The translations under genes and the position numbers were made by a program. The notes beneath the pieces are model-generated. The model made no database searches and was not told where the DNA came from. It saw only the letters and a program-made list of their open reading frames with translations. A stretch of 54,468 nt of DNA from an uncultured Lachnospiraceae bacterium. GTDB taxonomy: Bacteria; Bacillota; Clostridia; Lachnospirales; Lachnospiraceae. Every line of letters starts with the position of its first letter. Position 1 is the stretch's first letter. Positions 7,208-16,650 of this stretch are shown here, piece by piece. Where the stretch lies: assembly GCA_910588755.1 (NCBI GenBank), contig CAJUQZ010000002.1:17701-72168 (forward strand). The letters run 5' to 3'.

Positions 7208-9061
7208 TCATGCATAATACTGTGCCTGTGCCATCCACATCTTGTGGTAAACACTACCCACATCCGCCACAAGCTCCTCATGCGTTCCATTCTGAACAAT
7301 CTGTCCCCCGTCAAACACGGCGATCTCATCACAGAATCGGCAGCTACTCATTCGGTGTGAGATAAACACCGCAGTCTTTTCCGCCACCATCTCGTTAAAG
7401 CGCGTATAAATGTCCTGCTCGGCAATCGGATCCAACGCGCTTGTGGGCTCGTCGAGTATCACCACCGGGGCATCGCGGTACAGCGCCCTTGCGAGCGCAA
7501 TCTTCTGTTTCTCACCGCCCGATATCTCGATTCCCTCCTCGTCGCCGTCCTGCTGGTCTTTTAGCAGTCTGGTATCAATCCCGCTCTTCATGCCCCTCAC
7601 CCGCACATAGATGCCGGCATCCTGCAGGCTTTGCACCACCCTGTCCCTGTCAAATACAGGACCTGCCGCCACATTTTCCGCCACCGAGAAGGAAAAAATC
7701 TTATAGTCCTGAAACACGATGGAGAAAATTCGGATGTACTCATTGTAATCGTACTTGCGAATGTCAATACCATTTAAAAGGATAGCGCCCTCTGTAGGAT
7801 CATACAACCTGCACAGAAGCTTGATAAAAGTGGTCTTGCCCGCCCCGTTCGCGCCTACAATCGCCAGCTTCTGTCCCAGTTTCAGGCGAAACGACACATT
7901 TTTCAACACCATTCTGTCACTGTTTGGATAGTGGAAGCTGACGTTTTGAAACTCCAGTTCGTACTCGTTGTCATAGCGTTTTTCCACCGGAAGTGTCCCG
8001 TCATACTTTTCATTCCGAACGTCCATCAACTCATTGTAGCTCTCTAGATACGTATTCTGTGTATTGATATTGATGAGCAGTGAGAATACCACCCCGATCT
8101 GCGCTTGTAGCAGCGTGATCGCACTGATGTACTTTGTCACCTCCCCAATCGTGATCATGCCGTAGATCGCCTTGATGCCTACATATGCATAGACTGCAAC
8201 AACAAATATATTTTGCACCAGGAGCGACCACGCCCTCACCTTCATGCCGTCCCTGATCGCCTTCTTCTGCGCGTCCTCAATGTCATCGCGCGCCGCCGTA
8301 CCCTTCTTGCGTATCACATCATACAGCCCAAAAATCCGGATATCCTTGCCCATCGCATAGTTGTTGATCAGATTCAGGAAAAACCAGTAAATCCGCCCGC
8401 TCTGCACCTCGATCTGGTCACAGTTGTACCGTATCTGCCCCTGCTTTGCCTCGCATCTGCTCCCGACATAGATACTTATCGCCAGAAGTCCCAAAAGCAG
8501 ACCATAGCTTATTGGCGAGGCGAAAAATCCATACACCACGCCCTCACCGTGATACGGCGTGATAACAAAAAGCCCATACATCGTGGCAACCGACCCGATA
8601 CAGGAAAACACAGCGCCAAAAAGCCCCATCGTCCGCATCAGGTACTCACCCATTCCACGCATCTTATCGGTGTTCGCATCCGCTTTCGCGATGAGTTCCT
8701 GCGTGCTGTTTCTCTCCAGGATATCATAATCCATACTCATCGCCACAAAGCCAATATCCCTGTTCTTACGGTGGGACACCAGCTGCCAGTGCATACTAAG
8801 TAAAAGTCTTGTTGCGCATCGCACCAGCTCCATCAGCATCCGGCTGCCCACCATGATAGCCGCAACCGTCAGAACCTCCCGCTGATCCGCGCCCTCCACC
8901 AGCATATCTACAACCTGCGCACCCAAAATCATCGCCACAAACGGCATACCTCGATCCACAAGCGTATACAAGACTGCAATGGGAATATATGTTGGGCAAA
9001 GTTTGTGTATATTTCCCATATTCCGCTGAAAACACTGAAAAAAAGGTTTTTTATTCTTCAT
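7208..9061 (-). CDS. ABC exporter half-transporter (permease-ATPase), second subunit
   Basis: A 617-residue fused membrane/ATPase subunit. About six transmembrane helices fill residues 20-330. The ATPase domain has Walker A GANGAGKTT, signature ISGGEKQKIALARAL, Walker B VVILDEPTSALDP and H-loop SHRMSS. I chose the ATG at 9061, which overlaps the end of the preceding subunit by 11 bases and follows GGGGAGG. A longer reading frame to 9283 would run through the neighbour and is unlikely. With the upstream subunit it forms a heterodimeric exporter. The substrate is unknown; the adjacent GHKL/LytTR pair suggests a peptide or an antimicrobial. Confidence 0.9.
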   Translation of the reverse strand: MKNKKPFFQCFQRNMGNIHKLCPTYIPIAVLYTLVDRGMPFVAMILGAQVVDMLVEGADQREVLTVAAIMVGSRMLMELVRCATRLLLSMHWQLVSHRKNRDIGFVAMSMDYDILERNSTQELIAKADANTDKMRGMGEYLMRTMGLFGAVFSCIGSVATMYGLFVITPYHGEGVVYGFFASPISYGLLLGLLAISIYVGSRCEAKQGQIRYNCDQIEVQSGRIYWFFLNLINNYAMGKDIRIFGLYDVIRKKGTAARDDIEDAQKKAIRDGMKVRAWSLLVQNIFVVAVYAYVGIKAIYGMITIGEVTKYISAITLLQAQIGVVFSLLININTQNTYLESYNELMDVRNEKYDGTLPVEKRYDNEYELEFQNVSFHYPNSDRMVLKNVSFRLKLGQKLAIVGANGAGKTTFIKLLCRLYDPTEGAILLNGIDIRKYDYNEYIRIFSIVFQDYKIFSFSVAENVAAGPVFDRDRVVQSLQDAGIYVRVRGMKSGIDTRLLKDQQDGDEEGIEISGGEKQKIALARALYRDAPVVILDEPTSALDPIAEQDIYTRFNEMVAEKTAVFISHRMSSCRFCDEIAVFDGGQIVQNGTHEELVADVGSVYHKMWMAQAQYYA

Positions 9062-10889
9062 GCGCCTGCACCTCCCCTTCCTTATAATACTGACTCTGCA
9101 CCGCAAAAACCTCCGCATATTTTCCGTTTTTGGCAAGCAGCTCATCGTGTGTCCCCATCTCTGCAATCCTGCCATTTTCAAGGAAAAGAATCCTGTCACA
9201 GAACTTGGTGCTCGCAAGCCTGTGTGAGATAAACAGCGCGGACTTTCCCCGGGTTGCCGCCTGATATTCCTCATACATGCCACTCTCTGCGATCGGGTCT
9301 AGCGCAGCCGTGGGCTCGTCAAGTATCAGCATAGGCGCGTCCTTGTAAAGGCACCTGGCCAGCATGAGCTTCTGCATCATACCGCCTGACAATAGGATTC
9401 CGTCAGGGTCAAAACTCTGCGTCAGGTTGGTCCGCTCCTTTTTCTCAAGCGCTTCGACATCTTTCCACAAGCCCGCGCGACGCAGACACGCACGCACCCG
9501 TTCCATGTCCGTTTCCTCCTCCATGCACGCGGATACATTGCTGGCAATGGAGACGGGTATCGTGTTCAGGTCCTGAAAGATCACTGCAAGGAGCGCATGG
9601 TACTCATCCAGATTCAGCGTCTCGATGGAATACCCACCAATCCGTATCTCTCCGCCTGTCGGATGGTAAAATCCGCACAGCAGCTTTACAAGGGTGGTCT
9701 TCCCTGCCCCATTATGCCCCACCAGCGCGATTTTCTCCCCTGGCTGAATGGAAAAGGATATGTTCTTCAGAATATCCTCCCCCTCCTCCTCATACCGAAA
9801 GGACACATTATGAAACTCAATTGTTGGAAACTGTCTATACCATTCCTCGGGAATACGCATACCCCCCTCCCGCAGAAAACGGTTCGGATAATCCATCATC
9901 TTGCGGTACTCGCATATCATCTGATTGCCCTCTAGCAAATAACTGATATAATAACGTAGATTTGCAAACCATTCGGCCAGCCCGGCAACCACGCCAAGTC
10001 CCAGCGTATACTCCGCGATGCTCATGGTGCCGCCAAGCACACCCGCCGTCAGGATTGTGTATGCAAGCAGATCCCGCGCCGCGACAAACAGGGTATCGGA
10101 AACGTCCACCGCATACTTACGCCGACACTGCCCTGCTGCCAGCGCCATGTTTCTGCCCTCCAGCTTGTCAAACCCCGCGCGGAACCAGTCCGCCATATTA
10201 TAGATGCGGATATCCTTACCGTTCTCTACGGATGTGGTCTGCTGCTTCAGATAATAGAACCTTCCCCAGATCCTGTATTGCTCATCCATATTCTGTGCCC
10301 GTAACTTTCGGTATCGCGCTTCCAACAGGGTGCTCACAACGGACATCGCCACGATCACCGCCATGATCCGCCAGTCAAAAAAAGAGATTGTCAATACATA
10401 TAGCGCGATGCCAAAAAATGTGGCAATAATCAGCGGATAGTTAATGTACATCAAGTTCACACCGTTCCAGTATATGTTGACTGCATGAGTCGCCCGCATC
10501 AGAAGCCGCTGCTGGGCGGGCGATTCTACATTGTCATAATCCGCATGCAGGCTCTTGTGGACAAGCCGCATCAGAAACTCCCTGTTCTGCGCGTTTTCAT
10601 AATAATAGTCACTCCACGCCCTGACAAACTGACTCCCCATCTGGCAGACCATGTACACAACCAACATGACTGCCATGACCATCAGATAATGACTGACTTT
10701 TCCCCTCTCCGTGATGCTTGCGACAGCCGCGGCCAGCGTAACCGTGCCAGCCACACGCCCCACAAGATGAAAAAAGATCGTACCAAGCATGGCAAGTCGC
10801 ATCGTGGGCTTTACCTCATACAGCGTCTTGTATACAAACCGAATATTACTATACAGCGTATATTTTGTTTTTTTATCCTTATCCTTCAT
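9051..10889 (-). CDS. ABC exporter half-transporter (permease-ATPase), first subunit
   Basis: A 612-residue fused membrane/ATPase subunit with about six helices (residues 25-330). The ATPase has Walker A GHNGAGKTT, Walker B MLILDEPTAALDP and H-loop SHRLAS. The signature is LSGGMMQKLMLARCL, less canonical than that of its partner, as is common when one site of a heterodimer is degenerate. The ATG at 10889 is seven bases after AAAGGAG; an in-frame GTG two codons earlier is less well placed. It is the first gene of a two-gene operon downstream of the kinase terminator. Confidence 0.9.
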   Translation of the reverse strand: MKDKDKKTKYTLYSNIRFVYKTLYEVKPTMRLAMLGTIFFHLVGRVAGTVTLAAAVASITERGKVSHYLMVMAVMLVVYMVCQMGSQFVRAWSDYYYENAQNREFLMRLVHKSLHADYDNVESPAQQRLLMRATHAVNIYWNGVNLMYINYPLIIATFFGIALYVLTISFFDWRIMAVIVAMSVVSTLLEARYRKLRAQNMDEQYRIWGRFYYLKQQTTSVENGKDIRIYNMADWFRAGFDKLEGRNMALAAGQCRRKYAVDVSDTLFVAARDLLAYTILTAGVLGGTMSIAEYTLGLGVVAGLAEWFANLRYYISYLLEGNQMICEYRKMMDYPNRFLREGGMRIPEEWYRQFPTIEFHNVSFRYEEEGEDILKNISFSIQPGEKIALVGHNGAGKTTLVKLLCGFYHPTGGEIRIGGYSIETLNLDEYHALLAVIFQDLNTIPVSIASNVSACMEEETDMERVRACLRRAGLWKDVEALEKKERTNLTQSFDPDGILLSGGMMQKLMLARCLYKDAPMLILDEPTAALDPIAESGMYEEYQAATRGKSALFISHRLASTKFCDRILFLENGRIAEMGTHDELLAKNGKYAEVFAVQSQYYKEGEVQAHEE

Positions 10890-10953
10890 ACACACACTCC
10901 TTTTCCAACTTTTACACAGCTGCCTTTTGAAAAATCTGCCTGAATTTTCCGTT

Positions 10954-10972
10954 CACAGTTCTTACCACTGTG
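10954..10972. promoter_or_regulatory. inverted repeat upstream of ABC exporter genes
   Basis: CACAGT and ACTGTG arms are separated by seven bases, about 65 bases before the first exporter gene. It could be an operator for the neighbouring LytTR regulator. This is inferred from position only. Confidence 0.3.
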
Positions 10973-11027
10973 CGATGCTCTCTTTCCTTTTACACACCCT
11001 TCATTGAATTATCTTACCATATTATTC

Positions 11028-11075
11028 GTAAAAATAAAAAAATCGTACCCGAATTGTCATTTTTCGTGCACGATT
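11028..11075 (-). terminator. rho-independent terminator after GHKL kinase
   Basis: On the minus strand a 13-base stem with two mismatches (AATCGTGCACGAA with TTCGGGTACGATT) is followed by seven Ts and a second T-run. It separates the kinase/regulator unit from the ABC genes. Confidence 0.7.
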
Positions 11076-11122
11076 GTGTATTGATCCATTCAAAACGATT
11101 TTGAAAACCAGCTATCAGAAGG

Positions 11123-11773
11123 TCACAGCGGCAACATGATCTCAGTCGAGAACACACCAGGCTCATTAGCGCGTCGGATATAACCATTATATTTTTCCAC
11201 GACAAGATCGATTCGTTTCATGCCGTGTCCGTGATCGCCCCGCTTATTCGATATAAACTCCGCATCAAGCTTCCGCACCAGCTCCCTGGTGGAGTTGGTA
11301 ACTGCAATATAGAGCTGCTGTTTTTGTGTACATAGATAAATCCGCAGAAAACGATCTGCGTCCAACGGCATTTTCCTGCAGGACTCCACCGCATTGTCGA
11401 TCAGGTTTCCTATGATGACACACAGGTCCATGTCCCCGACCGACGGGTTTTCGCCAATCTGCGCCTTACAGCTGATGCGGATTTTCTCTTTCTCTGCAAT
11501 GCTTAGCTTGCTGTTGAGTATGGCGTCAAGGCTGACGTTGCCCGTCGTGTATTTCACCCTGATCCCGTCAAGGTCTCCCTCTAGCTGGTTTAAATACTTC
11601 CGGACCTCCTCAATCTGTCCCATCGCAAGGTGCGCCTTGAGCTTCTGCAGATGATTGTGATAGTCGTGGCGCCAGCCCCGCATCCGCATATAAAGGTCAT
11701 TTACCTCCTCAACCTGCCTTGACATCACCTCGACCTGATAATTCAGATATTTCCGATCGCTAAAATGAAACAT
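11123..11773 (-). CDS. soluble GHKL (AgrC-type) sensor histidine kinase, short form
   Basis: A 216-residue protein with no transmembrane segment. A coiled-coil-like dimerisation helix carries the phosphoacceptor motif RHDYHNH (H36), followed by a HATPase_c_5/GHKL ATP-binding domain (IIGNLIDNAVESC, DHGHGMKRI). Most family members have five to seven N-terminal helices, which are absent here, so it would sense a cytoplasmic signal or depend on another membrane protein. The ATG at 11773 follows GGGAGG by seven bases. It lies 42 bases after the LytTR regulator gene and was probably co-transcribed with it. Confidence 0.85.
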   Translation of the reverse strand: MFHFSDRKYLNYQVEVMSRQVEEVNDLYMRMRGWRHDYHNHLQKLKAHLAMGQIEEVRKYLNQLEGDLDGIRVKYTTGNVSLDAILNSKLSIAEKEKIRISCKAQIGENPSVGDMDLCVIIGNLIDNAVESCRKMPLDADRFLRIYLCTQKQQLYIAVTNSTRELVRKLDAEFISNKRGDHGHGMKRIDLVVEKYNGYIRRANEPGVFSTEIMLPL

Positions 11774-11815
11774 CACACGCCTCCCTGTATTTTGTAAATC
11801 ATCATAATCATCAAA

Positions 11816-12529
11816 TTATCGGAAAAAATATTTCATGAACGCCTCGTTCAGCGCCCCATAAGCACCTCTGCTGACTGGTATGACTTCGCCACCCTCGAGC
11901 ACACATTCCTCACGGGTAATCTTACTGACAAACTCGAGATTGACAACCGCCGAGCGGTTCGCCATGACAAAGCGCTCGGCGTCAAGCATCGCCAGCATCT
12001 CCTTTAGACTGGCTTTCCACTCGTAAATTTTGTCTACTGTGCGCATTTGCAGATAGTGCCCCTCCACCTTCACATATATGATCTCGCTCCTAGAGAGCCT
12101 CAGATTTTCCCCGTGACATCTCACTGCGATATAATCCGCCCTGATGCTTTCAAGCTTTTCCATACATGCGTCCAGCGCCTGCGCCAGTCCGCTCTCCGCG
12201 ACAGGCTTGACCAGATATCGGACCGCACCGATCTCATAGCCCTCAAACACGTATTCCGTTTTCCCGGTCAGAAACACAATCTGCACATTCCGGTCCGATC
12301 TTCTGATCTCGTGCGCAAGCTCCATGCCGCTCATCCCGCTCATGCAGACATCCAGAAAAATAATATCAAATACGCTCTGCCTGTCATATTTAAACAGAAA
12401 TTCCTCCGCGCTCCCGACAAACGTGGTGCTGAGCCGGACATTCCTGGTCCTTCCCCACGCTTCCACCATCTTCCCATAATAGTCATACAGCGCTGTCTCA
12501 TCCTCTACGACCGCCACCCTGATCAGCAT
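11816..12529 (-). CDS. LytTR-family response regulator
   Basis: A 237-residue regulator. The receiver domain (1-120) has an acidic E-D-E start, phosphoacceptor D in IIFLDVCMSGMSG, T in FLTGK and K in LVKP. The LytTR DNA-binding domain (about 138-235) has the typical IIYVKVEGHYLQM, FVMANRSAVVNLEFVSKI and PVSRGAYGALNEAF blocks. It pairs with the GHKL kinase immediately downstream. LytTR proteins usually bind paired 9-bp repeats upstream of export or bacteriocin genes, and the adjacent exporter is the obvious candidate target. The M18 aminopeptidase gene ends 51 bases upstream. Confidence 0.9.
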   Translation of the reverse strand: MLIRVAVVEDETALYDYYGKMVEAWGRTRNVRLSTTFVGSAEEFLFKYDRQSVFDIIFLDVCMSGMSGMELAHEIRRSDRNVQIVFLTGKTEYVFEGYEIGAVRYLVKPVAESGLAQALDACMEKLESIRADYIAVRCHGENLRLSRSEIIYVKVEGHYLQMRTVDKIYEWKASLKEMLAMLDAERFVMANRSAVVNLEFVSKITREECVLEGGEVIPVSRGAYGALNEAFMKYFFR

Positions 12530-12580
12530 AACCGCTCCCTCCTCTTTAGAGCGTATTTGACAATTGTCATCTGTCGAAAT

Positions 12581-14032
12581 CTATGCGCGCAAAAATGCCC
12601 TGTACCCACGCACCGCCTCGTACACATCGGCCTTGCTGACAACCTCGTACGGTGCGTGCATGTTCATCACAGACACGCCGCAGTCGATCACGTTCATCCC
12701 ATACTCCGCCATGAGGTGCGCTATGGTTCCGCCGCCGCCCACATCAACTTTTCCAAGCTCTGAGAACTGATACATCACACCCGCATCGTCCATGAGCCTT
12801 CTGATCTGTGCCACATACTCCGCATTGGCGTCACTCGCCCCCCGCTTTCCCCGCGAGCCGGTGTATTTGTTAAAGGCAAGTCCCCCTGCTAGAAACGCGG
12901 CATTGTTTTTCTCAAAAGCGCTGGCATAAAGTGGATCAAAGCCAGCACTGACATCGGAGGAAAGCATCCTGGAATTTGCCAGCGCGCGGCGCACCAGCAG
13001 CTGAGAATCCCTCTCCGTCAACGCGACAAGCTCCGCCACCGTGTTCTCAAAAAAGCGTGATGCCATTCCGGTGGCGCCGACATTTCCAATCTCTTCCTTG
13101 TCAACAAGCAGACAGCACAGCGTCGTGTCAGTGACCTCGTCCGCCATGTCAAGCAGCGCAAAGAGGGACGTGAACGCACATACTCTGTCATCGTGCCCAT
13201 ACCCTAGAATCATACTCCTGTCTATGCCCAGATCCCTCGCCTTTCCCGCGGGGACGATCTCCAGCTCCGCCGAGAGAAAATCCTCCTCCTCAATTCCGTA
13301 GGTGTCTGCAAGAATCCTGATGATATTGGCCCTCACTGCCTCTTTTTCTTCCATTTTTTCTGCATTTTCTATCTCCCCAGTCTCCTCTGTCGTCCGCCCT
13401 GTTGTTTCAGACGCCCCATACTGCTCAAGCGGGGAATTTCCAATAAGCAGATCCAGATCTTCTCCTGTGACAACCTCTGACGCTTTCTTCGTCATCTGCT
13501 CCGCGGCAAGGTGAATTAGCAGATCCGTGATCACAAACACTGGATCGTCCTCCCCTTCCCCGATACACACGTGAACATTCGTTCCATCCTTTTTTGCAAT
13601 CACCCCATGAAGCGCCAAGGGAATCGTCGTCCACTGGTATTTCTTGATGCCACCATAGTAATGTGTGTCAAAATACGCAAGCCCATCCTTCTCATATAAG
13701 GGATTTTGCTTAATGTCGATTCTAGGCGAGTCGATATGCGCGCCGAGAATGTTCATTCCCCCGGACAACGGCTTGCGCCCTATCTGAAAAAGCGCGATAC
13801 TCTTATCCATCTGCACCGCATAGAGCTTGTCTCCCACCCTGACAGGCTTCCCCTCCTGAATCACACTATGCAGCTCTCTGTAGCCTCTGTCCTGTGCCAT
13901 CTCCACGGCAAGCGCCACACACTCGCGCTCTGTCTTGCCCTGGTCAAGGCATCTTTTGTAAAGGGCGCAGACCTCGTCCGCCCTCTTTTTGTCCTCCTGT
14001 GTGTAAGTACGCCATAAATTCTCTTTTTTCAT
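12581..14032 (-). CDS. M18-family aminopeptidase
   Basis: A cytoplasmic zinc metallo-aminopeptidase of 483 residues. Conserved elements are GAHIDSPRIDIKQNPLYE (first metal histidine and aspartate), DKEEIGNVGATGM (catalytic Glu pair), SSDVSAGFDP and a C-terminal GGGGTIAHLMAEYGMNVIDCGVSVMNMHAPYE (metal histidine). It removes N-terminal residues from peptides. Between residues about 220 and 250 there is an acidic, low-complexity insertion (ETTGRTTEETGEIENAEKMEEK) unlike the usual family sequence. I chose the ATG at 14032 because AAAGGA lies before it; the longer frame upstream has no ribosome site. Confidence 0.92.
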   Translation of the reverse strand: MKKENLWRTYTQEDKKRADEVCALYKRCLDQGKTERECVALAVEMAQDRGYRELHSVIQEGKPVRVGDKLYAVQMDKSIALFQIGRKPLSGGMNILGAHIDSPRIDIKQNPLYEKDGLAYFDTHYYGGIKKYQWTTIPLALHGVIAKKDGTNVHVCIGEGEDDPVFVITDLLIHLAAEQMTKKASEVVTGEDLDLLIGNSPLEQYGASETTGRTTEETGEIENAEKMEEKEAVRANIIRILADTYGIEEEDFLSAELEIVPAGKARDLGIDRSMILGYGHDDRVCAFTSLFALLDMADEVTDTTLCCLLVDKEEIGNVGATGMASRFFENTVAELVALTERDSQLLVRRALANSRMLSSDVSAGFDPLYASAFEKNNAAFLAGGLAFNKYTGSRGKRGASDANAEYVAQIRRLMDDAGVMYQFSELGKVDVGGGGTIAHLMAEYGMNVIDCGVSVMNMHAPYEVVSKADVYEAVRGYRAFLRA

Positions 14033-14158
14033 AATTGTTTGCTTCGTCCTTTCCTGGATTTTATTATTATAGATTTTTCGTGCTTTGATGCACATATCAA
14101 TCCATTTGCTATCACCTGACAATTCCCAAAAGGCATATCCTATATAAGCGATATGCGC

Positions 14159-15064
14159 TCAAAGCTGACTTAAAAATTCTTCAAAAGCGTTTTTATCCAT
14201 AACAAATTTATAAAAAGAAACTGAAAATTCCTTCAACATCTTTTTAGAAGAAGAAATCATACAGAATGTATCCGCTTCACAATCAAAACTGAAATTTTTA
14301 CCGGCATCTATCCCCTGCTTTTCAATAAATGCAGACGCAACCCTTTCCCAATCATAGCCATTTCCTGACATACGATTCCCTGCAAAGCAATCGCAGTTTA
14401 GTAAACCGGCCTCCAGACTTAACGTATAGCTCCCATACCCTGACGACCAGCGAAACGGAGCAAGCATTTCCTTCAGCTTCTTATCCATATCTCTTGGTTT
14501 TGGATATTCAGATTGCCGCTCACCAACGGTTTTTTCATAGTTTAACGCAATCCCCCGCGTCTCAAGCACAAAACGAATCCTGACTTCTAAATCTACCCGG
14601 GAGTGAAATATCCACTCTGGTACTCCTGCCTCCTTCAGTTCAATCCGTCTCTCTTTTGTAATTTTTATTTCTTTTTCTCCCTTCCACATACGCAGTTCAG
14701 GAGACAAGAAAGAGATGTTTTCATAATCCGAATCCTTCCACTTATCATAATGCGGATCGCTGAACAAAACCTGCCAGCGCCCTTTTTCGGAAAAGGGATG
14801 ACCGATATGTTCCGGTGCAAACATTCTCCCCGAATGTATGATGACCTCCGGCTCCTGGGGAATCTGCCCTGCATAGGAAAAAACCTCTATCAAATCTACA
14901 TTTCCAGCCTGTATTTCAATCAGTCTGCCAAAAGCATAAATATCCTCCAAGTGAAATTTATATTTGCTATAATCAAGCTTATACTCATCCATATGATCTG
15001 ATGACAAATAAAGAGGAATCATAAAAATATCACCCGGATGAACCTCTGTTGCCTTTCTTCCCAT
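14159..15064 (-). CDS. orphan polymorphic-toxin immunity protein, Imm26 + Imm51-like
   Basis: A 301-residue protein with two recognisable parts. The N-terminus (about 5-120) matches the Imm26 pattern (HPGDIFMIPL..., YAFGRLIEI...). The C-terminus (about 200-300) matches the Imm51 pattern (LSLEAGLLNCDCFAGN, NGYDWERVASAFIE, FDCEADTFCMIS). Such proteins neutralise toxins delivered by neighbours. No toxin gene is adjacent, so it would be a stand-alone immunity gene. Base composition looks more A/T-rich than its neighbours, consistent with acquisition. The ATG at 15064 is seven bases after AAGGGGGG; the in-frame ATG at 15085 lacks a ribosome site. Confidence 0.75.
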   Translation of the reverse strand: MGRKATEVHPGDIFMIPLYLSSDHMDEYKLDYSKYKFHLEDIYAFGRLIEIQAGNVDLIEVFSYAGQIPQEPEVIIHSGRMFAPEHIGHPFSEKGRWQVLFSDPHYDKWKDSDYENISFLSPELRMWKGEKEIKITKERRIELKEAGVPEWIFHSRVDLEVRIRFVLETRGIALNYEKTVGERQSEYPKPRDMDKKLKEMLAPFRWSSGYGSYTLSLEAGLLNCDCFAGNRMSGNGYDWERVASAFIEKQGIDAGKNFSFDCEADTFCMISSSKKMLKEFSVSFYKFVMDKNAFEEFLSQL

Positions 15065-15231
15065 AATCAGGCCCCCCTTATCCAATAAGAAACTGTAAGC
15101 AAATAACAGTGCGTTAACCGTGCATTTCTGCTCCGCTCCGTTTTTAGGCCCGCAAAAACACCTTGCCCTGTCATTTCCTTACAGTTTTTATCATCCTTTT
15201 ATCTATATGTATACCAGCCTGCAAATCCTTA

Positions 15232-16578
15232 TCAGAGAGAAAACTTATGCGCCTGCTCCATCAGCGCCTCCGCAACTGTTGACAGGTTCTGCGTCATGCC
15301 TGTAATGTCAGTGATGACACTATCCTGTGTCTCCACGGCCGCCAGCACCTCCTCGCTTCCCGCCGCATTCTCCTGGGACGCCGCTGATATGCCCTCGATC
15401 ATCTCCACGATGATATCCTTGCTGCCTGTCATGTCACTGCCAGACGTATAGAGCATGTTGACGCTCTCCTGGACGCTCTCAAGGCACTTCTCAATCTGGA
15501 TAAAATTCTCCCTGGTATCGCCCACACTGCGCTCCTGCTCCTCAAAAATCTTCTCCATGCTCTCCATGTTCTGCGTCGCGTCCGCAGTCTTTTCAAGCAG
15601 CTCCTGTATGATCGTCCCGATCTCGTTTGTCAGGTTGTTGGTCTCCTCCGCAAGCCCCCGGATCTCCTCCGCGACAACTGCAAAGCCCCTTCCCGCATCT
15701 CCTGCCCGCGCCGCCTCGATCGCCGCATTGAGCGATAACAGATTGGTCTGATCTGCTATCTCGTTGATCTTCTGGCTTGTGACTTCGATCTTCTGCGCCT
15801 GCTCGTTGTTCTGCTGCATCGCTTCCCGCACGTTGGCGATGCTCTCCCGGCTTCTTGCCGTCTTTTCAATCAAATCCTTAATCGCCGCAAGACCGTTGTC
15901 CTTCACCCTGCCCATCTCATGGGCGCTGCTCCTTAGGTTCTCGGTATCGCTTAGATTGCGCACGATCAGTCCGTCGAGCTTTGCAACCTCATTGGCGCTG
16001 GTCGTCGTATCCCCTGCCTGCGACATCGCCGCGTTGCTCAGGTCGCTCATCGTCGTACTGATCTCGTCGGAGGAACGCTTTAACTGCCTTGTCTGGTCTG
16101 CGAGTGTACTTGCATTGCCGGAAACAGTGGTTGACGACTGCTCAATCTGCATGACAATTCCACGCAAATTATCAAACATCAGTACGATATTTCTGCTGAT
16201 GCTGCCAATCTCATCTTTTCTCGTCTTCATGGCGCGCACACCTGCCATGTCCCCCTCTGTCAGATCATAGCGCGCAATCCGGTGAATCTCCGCAACTGCC
16301 TTTTTGAGCGGAACCACCACCAAAAACTCCATAAGCAGCGCCAATATCACCAGCGCTAAGATTCCCACCAGAAAACTCACCACCGTAACTGTCCGGACGG
16401 TTCCCACAATCTGTGCCCGCGCCTCGTCCATTGTGATTCCAGTAACGCGCACCACCTCTTTTTCCATCATTTTGCATGATATGACATTGTTGATGGAAAA
16501 CGCAATCGTGAGAATGACAAACATAAAAACAGTAATGGTTACTATAACGGACACTTTCCTGTAGGTTTTGTTCTCCAT
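15232..16578 (-). CDS. methyl-accepting chemotaxis protein without ligand domain
   Basis: A 448-residue chemoreceptor-like protein. Transmembrane helix 1 is at about 9-32 and helix 2 at about 62-88, with only about 30 residues outside. A HAMP domain (about 85-145) and a long coiled-coil signalling domain follow, with the hairpin tip EIADQTNLLSLNAAIEAARAGD and GRGFAVVAEEIRGLAE. It would signal to CheA. With almost no extracellular domain it cannot bind a ligand as classic receptors do; it may sense membrane or cytoplasmic state. GGGGGA lies upstream of the ATG. No other chemotaxis or flagellar gene lies nearby. Confidence 0.9.
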   Translation of the reverse strand: MENKTYRKVSVIVTITVFMFVILTIAFSINNVISCKMMEKEVVRVTGITMDEARAQIVGTVRTVTVVSFLVGILALVILALLMEFLVVVPLKKAVAEIHRIARYDLTEGDMAGVRAMKTRKDEIGSISRNIVLMFDNLRGIVMQIEQSSTTVSGNASTLADQTRQLKRSSDEISTTMSDLSNAAMSQAGDTTTSANEVAKLDGLIVRNLSDTENLRSSAHEMGRVKDNGLAAIKDLIEKTARSRESIANVREAMQQNNEQAQKIEVTSQKINEIADQTNLLSLNAAIEAARAGDAGRGFAVVAEEIRGLAEETNNLTNEIGTIIQELLEKTADATQNMESMEKIFEEQERSVGDTRENFIQIEKCLESVQESVNMLYTSGSDMTGSKDIIVEMIEGISAASQENAAGSEEVLAAVETQDSVITDITGMTQNLSTVAEALMEQAHKFSL

Positions 16579-16591
16579 ATGCTCTGTCCCC

Positions 16592-16623
16592 CTAATAGTT
16601 TGTTATTTTTTACACACTATTAG
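16592..16623. repeat. inverted repeat in chemoreceptor leader
   Basis: CTAATAGT and ACTATTAG arms (8 bp) lie at the expected start site of the chemoreceptor transcript. The distal arm abuts the GGGGGA ribosome site, so a folded transcript could affect translation. Function is inferred only. Confidence 0.4.
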
Positions 16624-16650
16624 TATAGAGGATTTTTCACCCAATTTCAA
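16622..16650 (-). promoter_or_regulatory. sigma-A promoter of the chemoreceptor gene
   Basis: On the minus strand TTGAAA (16645-16650) and TATACT (16622-16627) are 17 bases apart. The -35 box overlaps the stop codon of the EamA gene, which marks a separate transcription unit. Confidence 0.65.

Noticed and set aside
9062..9283. Upstream extension of the second ABC subunit
   Set aside because: It would run through the end of the preceding subunit in another frame, and the residues resemble nothing; the ATG at 9061 has a proper ribosome site.
15088..15190. Distant inverted repeat AAACTGTAAG / CTTACAGTTT before the immunity gene
   Set aside because: Arms of 10 bases about 80 bases apart with nothing conserved between; not enough to call an element.
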